Shown: in pieces, positions 50,472 through 59,004 of the stretch | How positions within the stretch are numbered: the stretch's first letter is position 1 | How the letters are laid out: the number at the start of each line of letters is the position of its first letter | Assembly (NCBI RefSeq): GCF_014192415.1 | Contig: NZ_JACHXY010000001.1 | Coordinates: 992,001 to 1,056,000, forward strand | DNA: 64,000 bases | Direction of reading: 5' to 3' | Origin: Microbacterium proteolyticum | GTDB taxonomy: Bacteria; Actinomycetota; Actinomycetes; Actinomycetales; Microbacteriaceae | The notes under the pieces: model-generated | What the model was told of the DNA's origin: nothing | Database searches by the model: none | What the model saw: the letters and a program-made list of their open reading frames with translations, nothing else | Translations under genes and position numbers: made by a program

Positions 50472-51764
50472 ATGAAGAAGTCCTTCATCCCGCTCGCCGC
50501 GACAGGTGTCGTCGCAGCGCTCGCGCTGACCGGCTGCGGCCAGGCAGGCCAGGGGGGCGCGACGACCGAAGACGGTCGCACCGTGCTCACCATGTGGACG
50601 CACTCGGCCGGCAACCCCGCCGAGCTCGCGGTCTACGAGCAGATCATCAGCGACTTCAACGCATCGCAGGAGAAGTACGAGGTCAAGACCGAGTCGTTCC
50701 CGCAGGGTGCGTACAACGACGCGATCGTCGCGGCGGCGGCCTCGGGCGACCTGCCCTGCCTGCTCGACCTCGACGGCCCCATCATGCCCAACTGGGCCTG
50801 GGCCAACTACCTGCAGCCGCTCGGCCTGTCGAGCGACATCACCGACAAGCTGCTCCCCACCGCGGTCGGGAAGTACAACGACGAGATCTACTCGGCCGGG
50901 TACTGGGATGCCGCCCTCGGCATCTTCGCGCGCAAGTCCGTGCTCGACGCCAACGGCATCCGCATCCCCACCATGGACCAGCCCTGGACGGCCACCGAGT
51001 TCGACGCCGCCCTGGCGACGCTCAAGGCCGCCGGCTACGAGACCCCGATCGACCTCGGCGCGGAGGACACGGGTGAATGGTGGCCCTACGCCTACTCCCC
51101 GTTCCTGCAGAGCTTCGGCGGCGACCTCATCGACCGCGACACCATGCTGTCGGCCGACGGCGCCCTCAACGGACCGGATGCCGTGAAGTGGGGGCAGTGG
51201 TTCCAGTCGCTGTTCACCAACGGCTACGCCAACAGCGGTGGCACGGTGGGCAACCAGGAGTTCGTCGACGGTGACGTCGCGCTCAGCTACACCGGTGTGT
51301 GGAACGGTCTCGCCGCGGTGGATGCCGTGGGCGACGACCTTCTGATCCTCCCGCCGCCGGACCTCGGCAACGGCCCCAAGATCGGCGGCGGTTCGTGGCA
51401 GTGGGGCATCTCGGCGTCGTGCAGCGACCCCGAGGGCGCGCGCGAGTACCTGGAGTTCAGCTTCAACGACGAGTACATCACCCAGTTCGCCGACGAGCAG
51501 CTCGTGATCCCCGCCACCGAGGCGGCCACCGAGGCGTCGAAGTACTTCAACTCCACCGACGGCCCCCTGCGTCCGTTCGCCGAGTTCTCGAAGGAGTACG
51601 CCGTGCTGCGTCCCGAGACCCCCGCGTACGCGGTGATCTCGAGCACGTTCGAGACCGCGGCCAAGGACATCATGAACGGCGCCGACGTGCAGTCGGCACT
51701 GGATGCCGCGGTCACCGAGATCGACACCAACATCTCCTCCAACGACGGCTACGGCGCGAACTGA
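50472..51764 (+). CDS. ABC sugar-binding lipoprotein
   Basis: 430 residues. Lipoprotein signal with lipobox ALTGC (Cys about 22), then a family 1 solute-binding protein: TVLTMWTHSAGNPAELAVYEQIISDFNASQ, DLPCLLDLDGPIMPNWAWANYLQPL, FVDGDVALSYTGVWNG and GGGSWQWGISASC. Trp residues (MWTHS, GSWQWG) probably stack on a sugar ring. It delivers oligosaccharide to the two permeases that follow. No ATPase gene is in the operon, so a shared MsiK-like ATPase encoded elsewhere is expected. GGAAC precedes the ATG. Confidence 0.92.
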   Translation: MKKSFIPLAATGVVAALALTGCGQAGQGGATTEDGRTVLTMWTHSAGNPAELAVYEQIISDFNASQEKYEVKTESFPQGAYNDAIVAAAASGDLPCLLDLDGPIMPNWAWANYLQPLGLSSDITDKLLPTAVGKYNDEIYSAGYWDAALGIFARKSVLDANGIRIPTMDQPWTATEFDAALATLKAAGYETPIDLGAEDTGEWWPYAYSPFLQSFGGDLIDRDTMLSADGALNGPDAVKWGQWFQSLFTNGYANSGGTVGNQEFVDGDVALSYTGVWNGLAAVDAVGDDLLILPPPDLGNGPKIGGGSWQWGISASCSDPEGAREYLEFSFNDEYITQFADEQLVIPATEAATEASKYFNSTDGPLRPFAEFSKEYAVLRPETPAYAVISSTFETAAKDIMNGADVQSALDAAVTEIDTNISSNDGYGAN

Positions 51765-51827
51765 CGCCGCGTCCAGCGGTGGGGGTCCGCTCCGGGCCCC
51801 CACCGCGCCCCGCGAAAGAAGAACCTG

Positions 51828-52769
51828 ATGACCGTGTCTCCTCCGGTCGCCGCGGCGAAGCAGCCGCGCCGATCCCTCCGCCGCATCCGCACCTCACGCG
51901 GTCGCGAGACGTGGGCGGGCCTGGCGATGATGGCCCCCGCCGCCCTCCTGCTCCTGCTCTTCCTCATCGTGCCGGTGCTGCTGGCCTTCACCCTGTCGTT
52001 CACCAACGCCCGCCTCATCTCGCCCAACGCTCCGCGCTTCGTCGGCCTCGACAACTTCTTCCGGGCCTTCACCGCCGACCCGGTGTTCCTGCAGTCGGCA
52101 CTGAACACCTTCCTGTTCGCGCTGGTCGTCGTCCCCGTCCAGGCCGGCCTGGGTCTGCTGCTCGCCGTGCTGGTGAACCAGCGCCTCCGCGGAACGACCT
52201 TCTTCCGCGTCGTCTTCTTCATCCCGGTCGTCACCTCGATCGTCGTGGTGTCGATCCTGTGGCGCTTCATGTACCAGAGCGACGGTCTCATCAACTCGAT
52301 GATCGACACGCTCACGTTCGGCGCGCTCAAGGGCGCCGACTGGCTGAACGATCCGAGCACCGCGCTCGGCGCCATCATCGTGCTGTCGATCTGGCAGGCC
52401 GTCGGTTTCCACATGATCATCTGGCTCGCGGGGCTGCAGACCATCCCCGAGGAGTTGTACGAAGCCGCACGCATGGACGGTGCGAGCCGGTGGCGACAGT
52501 TCACCAACGTCACCTGGCCGGGTCTTCGCCCCACCATGGTGTTCGTCCTCGTCACGATCACCATCGCCGCCCTCGGCCTGTTCGTGCAGGTCGACGTGAT
52601 GACGCAGGGCGGTCCCCTCAACTCGACGTCGACCGTCGTGTTCCACGCCGTGCGCAAGGGCTACGAGCAGCAGGAGATCGGCTACGCCGCCTCCATCTCG
52701 CTGCTGTTCTTCGTGGCCGTGCTGATCATCGCGCTCATCCAGCGCTGGTTGACCCGAGAGAAGAACTGA
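51828..52769 (+). CDS. ABC sugar permease, MalF-type
   Basis: 313 residues and six membrane helices after a basic N-terminus. The EAA loop that contacts the ATPase reads EELYEAARMDGASRWRQFTNVTWPGLRP near residue 210. It is the carbohydrate uptake transporter-1 type, pairing with the next gene. It follows the binding-protein gene by 63 bp; the second permease starts 1 bp after its stop. Confidence 0.93.
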   Translation: MTVSPPVAAAKQPRRSLRRIRTSRGRETWAGLAMMAPAALLLLLFLIVPVLLAFTLSFTNARLISPNAPRFVGLDNFFRAFTADPVFLQSALNTFLFALVVVPVQAGLGLLLAVLVNQRLRGTTFFRVVFFIPVVTSIVVVSILWRFMYQSDGLINSMIDTLTFGALKGADWLNDPSTALGAIIVLSIWQAVGFHMIIWLAGLQTIPEELYEAARMDGASRWRQFTNVTWPGLRPTMVFVLVTITIAALGLFVQVDVMTQGGPLNSTSTVVFHAVRKGYEQQEIGYAASISLLFFVAVLIIALIQRWLTREKN

Positions 52770-52770
52770 C

Positions 52771-53733
52771 ATGACCAGTACCCTCGAGCGCCCCGACGGC
52801 GCCGCGCGGGCTCCACGCCCCGCACGCCGAACCTCGCCCACCCGCACGCGCACCCGCTCTGCGGAGGGCCGCAACGGTCGCATCCTCACCTACGTGTCGA
52901 TGTCGATCCTCGCGGTGTTCTTCCTCTTCCCGCTGGTGTTCATGTTCGTGTCGAGCCTGAAGCCCGACGCGCAGATCCTCCGCGACATCAACTCGCCGGC
53001 GGCGTTCCTCCCCACCGGTGAGATCAGCCTCGACAACTACTTCGGTGTCTTCGACCGCGTGCCGGTGGCGCAGTTCCTGTTCAACTCGATCCTCGTCACG
53101 GTGCTCACCGTCGGACTCGGCCTGATCGTGAACTCCCTCGCCGGTTTCGCCCTGTCGCGCCTGCGCTGGAAGGGCCGGGTCGTCGTGCTCGCGCTCATCA
53201 TCGCGACCCTCATCGTGCCGTTCGAGACGATCGCGGTGCCGATGGTCTACTGGGTGAACCAGCTGCCCACGCTCGTCATGGAGGGCGGCGTGCTGAAGTA
53301 CGACTTCGGCTGGCTGAACACGTACGAGGTGCAGATCGTGCCGTTCATCGCGAACGCGTTCTCGATCTTCCTCTTCGCGCAGTACTTCTCGACCATCCCC
53401 ACCTCCCTCGACGAGGCGGCCCGCATCGACGGGGCGAGCTGGTTCACCATCTACCGCCGCATCATCGTGCCGCTGTCGGGCCCGGCGTTCGCGACGGTGG
53501 CGATCCTCACCTTCCTGCCCGCATGGAACCAGTACCTTTGGCCCCTCATGGTCGTCCAGAAAGAGGAGTTGAGACCCGTCATGGTCGGTATGCAGTACTT
53601 CTTCCAGCTCAATACCGCGTGGGGTGAGGTCATGGCCTACACCTCGCTGATCACGCTGCCCGTGCTGATCGTGTTCCTGGTGTTCCAGCGCGCGTTCGTC
53701 AGCAGCATCGCGGCATCCGGGGTCAAGGGATGA
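52771..53733 (+). CDS. ABC sugar permease, MalG-type
   Basis: 320 residues. About 35 basic/Pro residues, then six helices (ILTYVSMSILAVFFLFPLVFMFVSSLKP first). EAA loop: TSLDEAARIDGASWFTIYRRIIVPLSGPA near residue 220. The N-terminal DNYFGVF and C-terminal AASGVKG are typical of MalG-like partners. The stop overlaps the fructokinase ATG (ATGA). Confidence 0.93.
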   Translation: MTSTLERPDGAARAPRPARRTSPTRTRTRSAEGRNGRILTYVSMSILAVFFLFPLVFMFVSSLKPDAQILRDINSPAAFLPTGEISLDNYFGVFDRVPVAQFLFNSILVTVLTVGLGLIVNSLAGFALSRLRWKGRVVVLALIIATLIVPFETIAVPMVYWVNQLPTLVMEGGVLKYDFGWLNTYEVQIVPFIANAFSIFLFAQYFSTIPTSLDEAARIDGASWFTIYRRIIVPLSGPAFATVAILTFLPAWNQYLWPLMVVQKEELRPVMVGMQYFFQLNTAWGEVMAYTSLITLPVLIVFLVFQRAFVSSIAASGVKG

Positions 53734-54668
53734 CCCGCGAATTCGATGTCGTGGTGCTCGGCGAAGCACTCATCGACATCGTCACCACTTCCGCCGGGGC
53801 GGCCGAGCGCCCCGGCGGAAGCCCGGCCAACGTCACCGTCGCCCTCGGGCGCCTCGGTCGCGACGCCGCCCTCGTGGCCCGCGTCGCCGACGACGAGCGC
53901 GGTCGTGCGCTGAACGCGTGGCTCTCGGCATCCGGGGTCGAGCTCCGCACCGCGGGGACGCCGGAGCGCACCGCCACCGCCCGCGCGATGATCGACGAGC
54001 GCGGCAACGCCACCTACGACTTCGACATCGACTGGACGCTCCCCTCACCCGTCGAGATCCCCTCCGCGCGGATCTTCCACACCGGGTCGGTCGCCGCGAC
54101 CCTCGCGCCCGGCGCCGACGAGGTGCGTGCTGCCGCGGAGCGCGCCCGGACGACGTCACTGATCAGCTACGACCCGAACATCCGCCCCGCCCTCACCGGC
54201 GGCGTGAACGACGCCCGCGCGCGTGTCGAAGCCCTGGTGGCCCTGAGCGACGTCGTGAAGGCCAGCGCCGAAGACGCCGAGTGGCTGTATCCCGGCGTCA
54301 CCGCCGTCGACGTCGCCCGCGGGTGGGTGGACCTCGGCGCCGGCCTCGCCGTCATCACCGACGGGGATGCCGGATCCCTCGGCGTCACCGCGCACGCCAC
54401 CGTCGAGATCCCCGCGGTCCCCACCCGCGTGATCGACACCGTCGGCGCGGGAGACACGTTCATGGGCACGCTGCTCGACGGCATCCTGAACATCTCCGGC
54501 GACGTCGCCGCCGTGCGCACCGCGGTGCGCGCCCTCGACGAGACCACCCTCGCCCCCCTGCTCCGTCGGGCGGCCGCCGCCGCCGCGATCACCGTCGGAC
54601 GCGAGGGCATGGACCCCCCGACCCGTGAAGACCTGCAGCGTGCCGCTGCGCCGAGAGAAAGTGCCTGA
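53730..54668 (+). CDS. PfkB family fructokinase
   Basis: 312 residues. VVVLGEALIDIV at the N-terminus, ERPGGSPANVTVALGRLGRDAALVARVADDERG (signature 1), and VIDTVGAGDTFMGTLLDGIL (signature 2, with the catalytic Asp). Closest to bacterial fructokinases, ATP + fructose to fructose 6-phosphate. It sits between the sugar permease and the GH32-like hydrolase genes, so it would phosphorylate fructose freed in the cytoplasm. Overlaps the genes on both sides. Confidence 0.87.
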   Translation: MTREFDVVVLGEALIDIVTTSAGAAERPGGSPANVTVALGRLGRDAALVARVADDERGRALNAWLSASGVELRTAGTPERTATARAMIDERGNATYDFDIDWTLPSPVEIPSARIFHTGSVAATLAPGADEVRAAAERARTTSLISYDPNIRPALTGGVNDARARVEALVALSDVVKASAEDAEWLYPGVTAVDVARGWVDLGAGLAVITDGDAGSLGVTAHATVEIPAVPTRVIDTVGAGDTFMGTLLDGILNISGDVAAVRTAVRALDETTLAPLLRRAAAAAAITVGREGMDPPTREDLQRAAAPRESA

Positions 54669-55638
54669 CGTGTTCGACCTCGCCGATTCCTATGTGTGGG
54701 ATTTCTGGTTCGCCGACGACGGCGACGCCTACCACCTGTTCTTCCTCTACGCCTCGCGGGCGCTGCATGATCCGGAAGACCGTCACTACCGCGCCTCGGT
54801 GGGCCACGCCGTCTCGACCGACCTCGTGTCGTGGGAGCGTGTCGCCGATGCCCTCGTGCGCGGCGGCGCCGACGACTTCGACGCCCTCGCCACGTGGACC
54901 GGTTCGACCGTCCGCCGCGCCGACGGCACCTGGTTCCTCTTCTACACGGGCTCGCGCCTGGACGATGACGGACGCAACGTGCAGCGGATCGGCTACGCCA
55001 CCAGCACCGACCTCTTCACCTGGCACAAGAACCCCGCGAACCCGGTGCTCGAGGCTGACGGCACGATGTACGAGCGGCTCGCGAACAGCGACTGGCACGA
55101 CGAGGCCTTCCGCGACCCGTGGGTCTTCGCCGATCCCGCGGGCCGCGGCTGGCACATGTACGTCACCGCCCGCGCGACCCGCGGCCCGTTCAGCGGCCGC
55201 GGCGTGGTCGCCCACGCGACCTCCCCCGACCTCGAGACGTGGCAGCTGCAGGCCCCGGTCAGCGAACCGAGCGACGACGGCTTCGGACAGCTCGAGGTGA
55301 CCCAGGTCGAAGAGGTCGAGGGCCGGGCCGTGCTGCTGTTCTCGTGCATGCCCGCCCAGGCGATGGATGCCGTGCGCGAGCGCCACCCGCGAGGTGCGGT
55401 GTGGGCGGTGCCCGCCGACAGCGTTCTCGGCCCGTTCGACATCGGCGCCGCGACGCCGATCACCGACGACGACCTCTACGTCGGACGTCTCATCCGAGAC
55501 CGGGCGGGCGCCTGGCAGCTGCTGGCGTTCCGCAACGTCGGACCCGACGGCGGTTTCGTCGGCGGCATCACCGACCCCATGCCCGTGGGCTGGGACGGCG
55601 ACCGCCTCGTCGTGAAGCAGCCGGCCCTTTCGGTCTGA
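54661..55638 (+). CDS. GH32/GH43-like intracellular beta-fructosidase
   Basis: 325 residues from the GTG at 54661 (GAGAGA just before it), inside the end of the kinase gene. Five-bladed propeller family: YVWDFWFADDGDAYHLFFLYASR (putative nucleophile Asp in blade 1), WTGSTVRRADGTWFLFYTGS, EAFRDPWVFAD (RDP motif), and Glu in GQLEVTQVEEVEG as the probable acid. The usual WMNDPNG is not present and there is no C-terminal beta-sandwich, so it is shorter than classical invertases. No signal peptide, so it acts on imported fructosides. Confidence 0.82.
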   Translation: MPDVFDLADSYVWDFWFADDGDAYHLFFLYASRALHDPEDRHYRASVGHAVSTDLVSWERVADALVRGGADDFDALATWTGSTVRRADGTWFLFYTGSRLDDDGRNVQRIGYATSTDLFTWHKNPANPVLEADGTMYERLANSDWHDEAFRDPWVFADPAGRGWHMYVTARATRGPFSGRGVVAHATSPDLETWQLQAPVSEPSDDGFGQLEVTQVEEVEGRAVLLFSCMPAQAMDAVRERHPRGAVWAVPADSVLGPFDIGAATPITDDDLYVGRLIRDRAGAWQLLAFRNVGPDGGFVGGITDPMPVGWDGDRLVVKQPALSV

Positions 55639-55922
55639 CACCCGATGCTCGAGCGCGCACGCCCGTTGGGGGGCGTGCGCGCTCGGCGTGTGCGGCGCTG
55701 TGTCTCACCCCGTCGGATCCAGGGGGGTTCGAGGGGGTGTCCTGCGCCGTGGGCGAGGTCGACACCGCGAACGAGCCGACCGACCGGGAGCCGACCCCGG
55801 GCGAGGTCAGCACACCCCGCACCACCCCGCAAGAGGGGATGCCGCGTCCCGGCGCATCGGTAACGTCGGCGATCCGGCGGGCACCGACCGGCGCTCCGCC
55901 ACCGACGACGAGAGGCACGCCC
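55639..55922. other. 284-bp intergenic region after the fructoside operon
   Basis: Holds the operon terminator at 55650-55685. Beyond it I see no gene, palindrome or clear -10 box before the small acidic protein gene. Confidence 0.5.
55650..55685 (+). terminator. Terminator of the fructoside operon
   Basis: A perfect 15-bp stem (CGAGCGCGCACGCCC paired with GGGCGTGCGCGCTCG) with a 6-nt loop, 12 bp after the GH32-like stop. Confidence 0.88.
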
Positions 55923-56177
55923 ATGGCATCCGAAATCTCCGACCCCTCGCAGGCCGCCGCAGACGAGAACGCGTACGAGGGCGCCGACGTCGAAGTGTCG
56001 CCCACCGAGGGCGCTCCCGACTCGGACGCCGATACCTCCTCGGACTCCGAGGGCGAACCCAAGCCCGGCGGCCTCGGCACCGACGGCACCATCCCCAGCA
56101 ACCCCGACGGCGTCGCCGCGGGTCACTCCGACACCGCCTCGCACTTCAACGCCGAGGAAGACGAAGAGTCGGCCTGA
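55923..56177 (+). CDS. Small acidic, probably disordered protein
   Basis: 84 residues, rich in Asp, Glu, Ser, Gly and Pro, with no Cys or Trp and no hydrophobic core (for example GADVEVSPTEGAPDSDADTS). Ends HFNAEEDEESA. GAGAGG lies 8-13 nt before the ATG. Comparable short acidic proteins occur in Microbacteriaceae without known function. Composition suggests intrinsic disorder. It sits alone between the fructoside operon terminator and nhaA. Confidence 0.65.
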   Translation: MASEISDPSQAAADENAYEGADVEVSPTEGAPDSDADTSSDSEGEPKPGGLGTDGTIPSNPDGVAAGHSDTASHFNAEEDEESA

Positions 56178-56220
56178 GCGGTGCCGCGCGATCGAACCCG
56201 GTCGCGCGGCTCCCTCGCTG

Positions 56221-56226
56221 TAGAAT
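56221..56226 (+). promoter_or_regulatory. nhaA -10 element TAGAAT
   Basis: A good TANNNT-type box; the start would be near 56233, giving a leader of about 55 nt that carries TGAGGAAT before the ATG. Confidence 0.55.
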
Positions 56227-56287
56227 GGGTCCCGGTGCGTCGGGAAGTCTGGTCGACATTCTGTCGATCGACCCCTGAGGAATCTTC

Positions 56288-57622
56288 ATGAGCCACGAGA
56301 CCGTGCGCGCCCCGAGCTGGCCCGGCTACGCCGAGGTGCACCGCGTCACCACCCTCCTCCGCCGCGAATCCGTCGGCGGCATGCTGCTGGTCGTCGCGGC
56401 GATCGCGGCCATCATCTGGGCGAACTCCCCCGCGTCCGAGTCCTACTTCGCGCTGCGCGACTTCCGGTTCGGCTACGAGCCGTGGCATCTCGAGTTGAGC
56501 GTGGGCGCGTGGGCGGCCGACGGCCTCCTGGCCGTGTTCTTCTTCATGGTCGGGCTCGAGCTCAAACGCGAGATCGTCGTCGGCAGCCTGCGACGGCTGA
56601 ACACCGCGATCGTGCCGGTGACAGCCGCCGTCGCCGGCGTCGCCGTGCCGGCCATCACCTATGTCGCCATCGTCCACACCCAGCCGAGCCTGCTGGCCGG
56701 ATGGGCCATCCCCACCGCGACCGACATTGCCTTCGCCGTGGCGGTGCTCGCCCTCGTCGGCTCGCACCTGCCCGGACCGCTGCGGATCTTCCTGCTGACC
56801 CTCGCCGTCGTCGACGACCTGATCGCGATCGCGATCATCGCGATCTTCTACACCAGTGACATCTCGCTGCTGCCGCTGGCGGTGTTCGCCGTGCTCGTCG
56901 CGGTCTACGCCGTCATCGCGCACCGGGGGCGCGCCTGGTTCGCACGCACCCCGTGGGGCGCGTGGGCCGTGCTGCTGCCGGTCGGCTTCGCCGCGTGGGC
57001 GTTCCTGCATGCGTCGGGCGTGCACGCCACGATCGCCGGTGTCGCTCTCGCCTTCACCATCCCCGTCGCGGCGTCGCGTCGCCAGCCCGAGATCCGCGGC
57101 ATGGATCTCGCGGAACAGTTCGAACACCGCTTCCGCCCCCTCTCCGCCGGGATCGCCGTGCCCCTGTTCGCCTTCTTCGCAGCGGGCGTCTCCGTCGGCG
57201 GCGGCGAGGGTCTGGTCCGCGCCGTGACCGACCCGGTCACGTTCGGCGTCGTCGCGGGACTCGTCCTCGGCAAGCCGATCGGCATCCTGCTCGGGGTGCG
57301 CCTGCTCACCCTCGTGACGAAGGTCCGCCTCGACCCCGCCCTCAAGTGGATCGACCTGGCGGGCGTGGGACTTCTGGCCGGAATCGGCTTCACCGTCTCG
57401 CTGCTGATCGCCGAGCTCAGTTTCCCCGAGGGCTCGCCGCACACCGACGACGCCAAGATCGCGATCATGGTCGCGTCCCTCCTGGCATCCGTGCTCGCCT
57501 CGGGCGTGCTGATCGTGCGAAACCGGCGCTACAAGCAGCTCGCGCTCGCGGAGGAGGTGGATGCCGACGGCGACGACGTGCCCGATGTCTATCAGCAGCC
57601 GGTGCCCGAGGACGGACGCTGA
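56288..57622 (+). CDS. nhaA: Na+/H+ antiporter NhaA
   Basis: 444 residues; E. coli NhaA has 388, and the extra length is mostly a charged C-terminal tail (EEVDADGDDVPDVYQQPVPEDGR). Motifs: GLLAVFFFMVGLELKREIVVGSLRR, IPTATDIAFAVAVLAL (Thr-Asp of the assembly helix), LTLAVVDDLIAIAIIAIFYT with the two ion-binding Asp, and HASGVHATIAGVALAFTIP. It expels sodium in exchange for protons at alkaline pH. Monocistronic. Confidence 0.95.
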   Translation: MSHETVRAPSWPGYAEVHRVTTLLRRESVGGMLLVVAAIAAIIWANSPASESYFALRDFRFGYEPWHLELSVGAWAADGLLAVFFFMVGLELKREIVVGSLRRLNTAIVPVTAAVAGVAVPAITYVAIVHTQPSLLAGWAIPTATDIAFAVAVLALVGSHLPGPLRIFLLTLAVVDDLIAIAIIAIFYTSDISLLPLAVFAVLVAVYAVIAHRGRAWFARTPWGAWAVLLPVGFAAWAFLHASGVHATIAGVALAFTIPVAASRRQPEIRGMDLAEQFEHRFRPLSAGIAVPLFAFFAAGVSVGGGEGLVRAVTDPVTFGVVAGLVLGKPIGILLGVRLLTLVTKVRLDPALKWIDLAGVGLLAGIGFTVSLLIAELSFPEGSPHTDDAKIAIMVASLLASVLASGVLIVRNRRYKQLALAEEVDADGDDVPDVYQQPVPEDGR

Positions 57623-57633
57623 CTCCGACCGGC

Positions 57634-57664
57634 TTGACCCTCACGCGGCGTGAGGCGGGAGTCT
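57634..57664 (+). promoter_or_regulatory. MerR-type promoter with 19-bp spacer
   Basis: TTGACC (57634-57639), a 19-bp spacer and GAGTCT (57659-57664), with the palindrome CCTCACGCGGCGTGAGG (57639-57655) in the spacer. The over-long spacer and central palindrome are the hallmark of MerR-activated promoters. GAGTCT ends 6 nt before the ATG of the VOC gene, so the message is probably leaderless. Confidence 0.85.
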
Positions 57665-57670
57665 GGGGTC

Positions 57671-58186
57671 ATGGACGAGAATTTCACCTCCTTCGACATC
57701 AGCCCCGTCCCCCCGCCCGGTCCGGACGTCGTCGCGCCGCCGCTGTACCGCGGGATCTACGGCATGCCGATGTTCGTCACCCTCCCCACATCCGATCTGG
57801 CGGCATCCGTCGACTTCTGGACCCGCGGCCTGGGGTTCTTCGAGCTCTTCGGCATTCCGGGACAGATGGTGCACCTTCGACGGTGGGCCTTCCAGGACGT
57901 TCTGTTGACGATCGACGCGACACCCCCGGCGATTCCCTCCGCGACGAGCGTGAGCTTCGCGTGCATCCTCGATCAGATCGACGAGGTGGTCTCGTCGGTG
58001 CGCGCGCTCGGTGTCGCCGCCGAGGCGCGGGACACCCCCTGGAACACGCGCGACGTCGAGGTGATCACGCCGGAGAACGCCCGGGTCGTGTTCACGGCTG
58101 CGAAGGTCTTCGACCCGATGTCGGTCGAGGGCCGGAACCTGCGCGCGGTGGGGATCGGACGCGACGATGATGACGCACATGAGTGA
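57671..58186 (+). CDS. VOC family (glyoxalase/bleomycin-resistance fold) protein
   Basis: 171 residues from the ATG at 57671. The core PMFVTLPTSDLAASVDFWTRGLGFFELFGIPGQMVHLRRWAFQDVLLTID and the second half FACILDQIDEVVSSVRALGVAAEARDTPWNTRDVEVITPENARVVFTA give paired beta-alpha-beta modules of the vicinal oxygen chelate family. Metal ligands are not obvious (no early His), so it may bind and sequester a drug rather than catalyse. It overlaps the MerR-TipAS gene by 20 bp and shares its MerR-type promoter, pointing to inducible antibiotic resistance. Confidence 0.87.
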   Translation: MDENFTSFDISPVPPPGPDVVAPPLYRGIYGMPMFVTLPTSDLAASVDFWTRGLGFFELFGIPGQMVHLRRWAFQDVLLTIDATPPAIPSATSVSFACILDQIDEVVSSVRALGVAAEARDTPWNTRDVEVITPENARVVFTAAKVFDPMSVEGRNLRAVGIGRDDDDAHE

Positions 58187-58970
58187 ACTCGGGATGCCGG
58201 TGGGCGAGACGGCGACGCGTCTCGGCCTCACCGTACGCACGCTCCACCACTGGGACGAGATCGGTCTCGCCTCTCCGGCCGCGCGCTCGAGCGTGGGCTA
58301 CCGGCTCTACACCGACGACGATCTCGAACGCCTCCGCCGCATCGTGGTGTACCGCGAGCTGGGTCTCGACCTCGACGCGATCCGCCAGGTGCTCGACGAG
58401 CCCGGGAGCGATGTCGCCGCCCAGTTGCGGGTGCAGCGCGCCCAGCTCTCGCGCCGCATCGCGCAGTTGCGGGAGCTCGACGCCGACCTGGGACGGATGA
58501 TCGATGCGCAGGAACGCGGCATCCTGCTCTCCGACGAGGAGCAGCGTGCCGCCTTCGGGCCCGGGTGGGATCCCCGCTGGCCCGCCGAGGCGCGCGCGAC
58601 ATACGGCGGGTCACCGCAGTGGCAGCAGTACGCCGAGCGGTCGGCCGCACGGTCGCCCGAGGACTGGGCGGCCGTGACCGCGACGATGGCGGCCTTCGAT
58701 GCCGAGCTCGGCGCGGCGGTCGATGCGGGGGCGATACCCGGGGATGCCCGTGCGAACGCGCTCGTGGAACGCCACCGCGACGTCTTCTCGCAGTACTTTC
58801 CGCTCACCCGGCAGATGCAGGTGCACCTCGGTCGCATGTACGCCGGCGACGAGCGCTTCGCCGCGCACTACGACGCGGTCCGGCCGGGGCTCGCCGTGTG
58901 GTTGCGCGACGCGATCGACGCGAGCGCTCGCGCGCACGGCATCGACCCCGACACCGCAGCGTGGGAGTGA
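58167..58970 (+). CDS. MerR family activator with TipAS drug-binding domain
   Basis: 267 residues; the ATG at 58167 or the one at 58179 may be used. The N-terminal MerR winged helix is VGETATRLGLTVRTLHHWDEIGLASPAARSSVGYRLYTDDDLERLRRIVVYRELGLDLDAI. A coiled coil (about 85-115) follows. The C-terminal TipAS domain (about 150-262) has DVFSQYFPLTRQMQVHLGRMYAGDERFAAHYD. TipAL-type proteins activate their own promoter on binding thiopeptides or other drugs, and the promoter upstream of the VOC gene has the matching palindrome. It probably activates the two-gene operon. Confidence 0.92.
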   Translation: MMTHMSELGMPVGETATRLGLTVRTLHHWDEIGLASPAARSSVGYRLYTDDDLERLRRIVVYRELGLDLDAIRQVLDEPGSDVAAQLRVQRAQLSRRIAQLRELDADLGRMIDAQERGILLSDEEQRAAFGPGWDPRWPAEARATYGGSPQWQQYAERSAARSPEDWAAVTATMAAFDAELGAAVDAGAIPGDARANALVERHRDVFSQYFPLTRQMQVHLGRMYAGDERFAAHYDAVRPGLAVWLRDAIDASARAHGIDPDTAAWE

Positions 58971-59004
58971 GGGCTCGTCCGCGAGCCGCGTACGGCGCGC
59001 GCCC

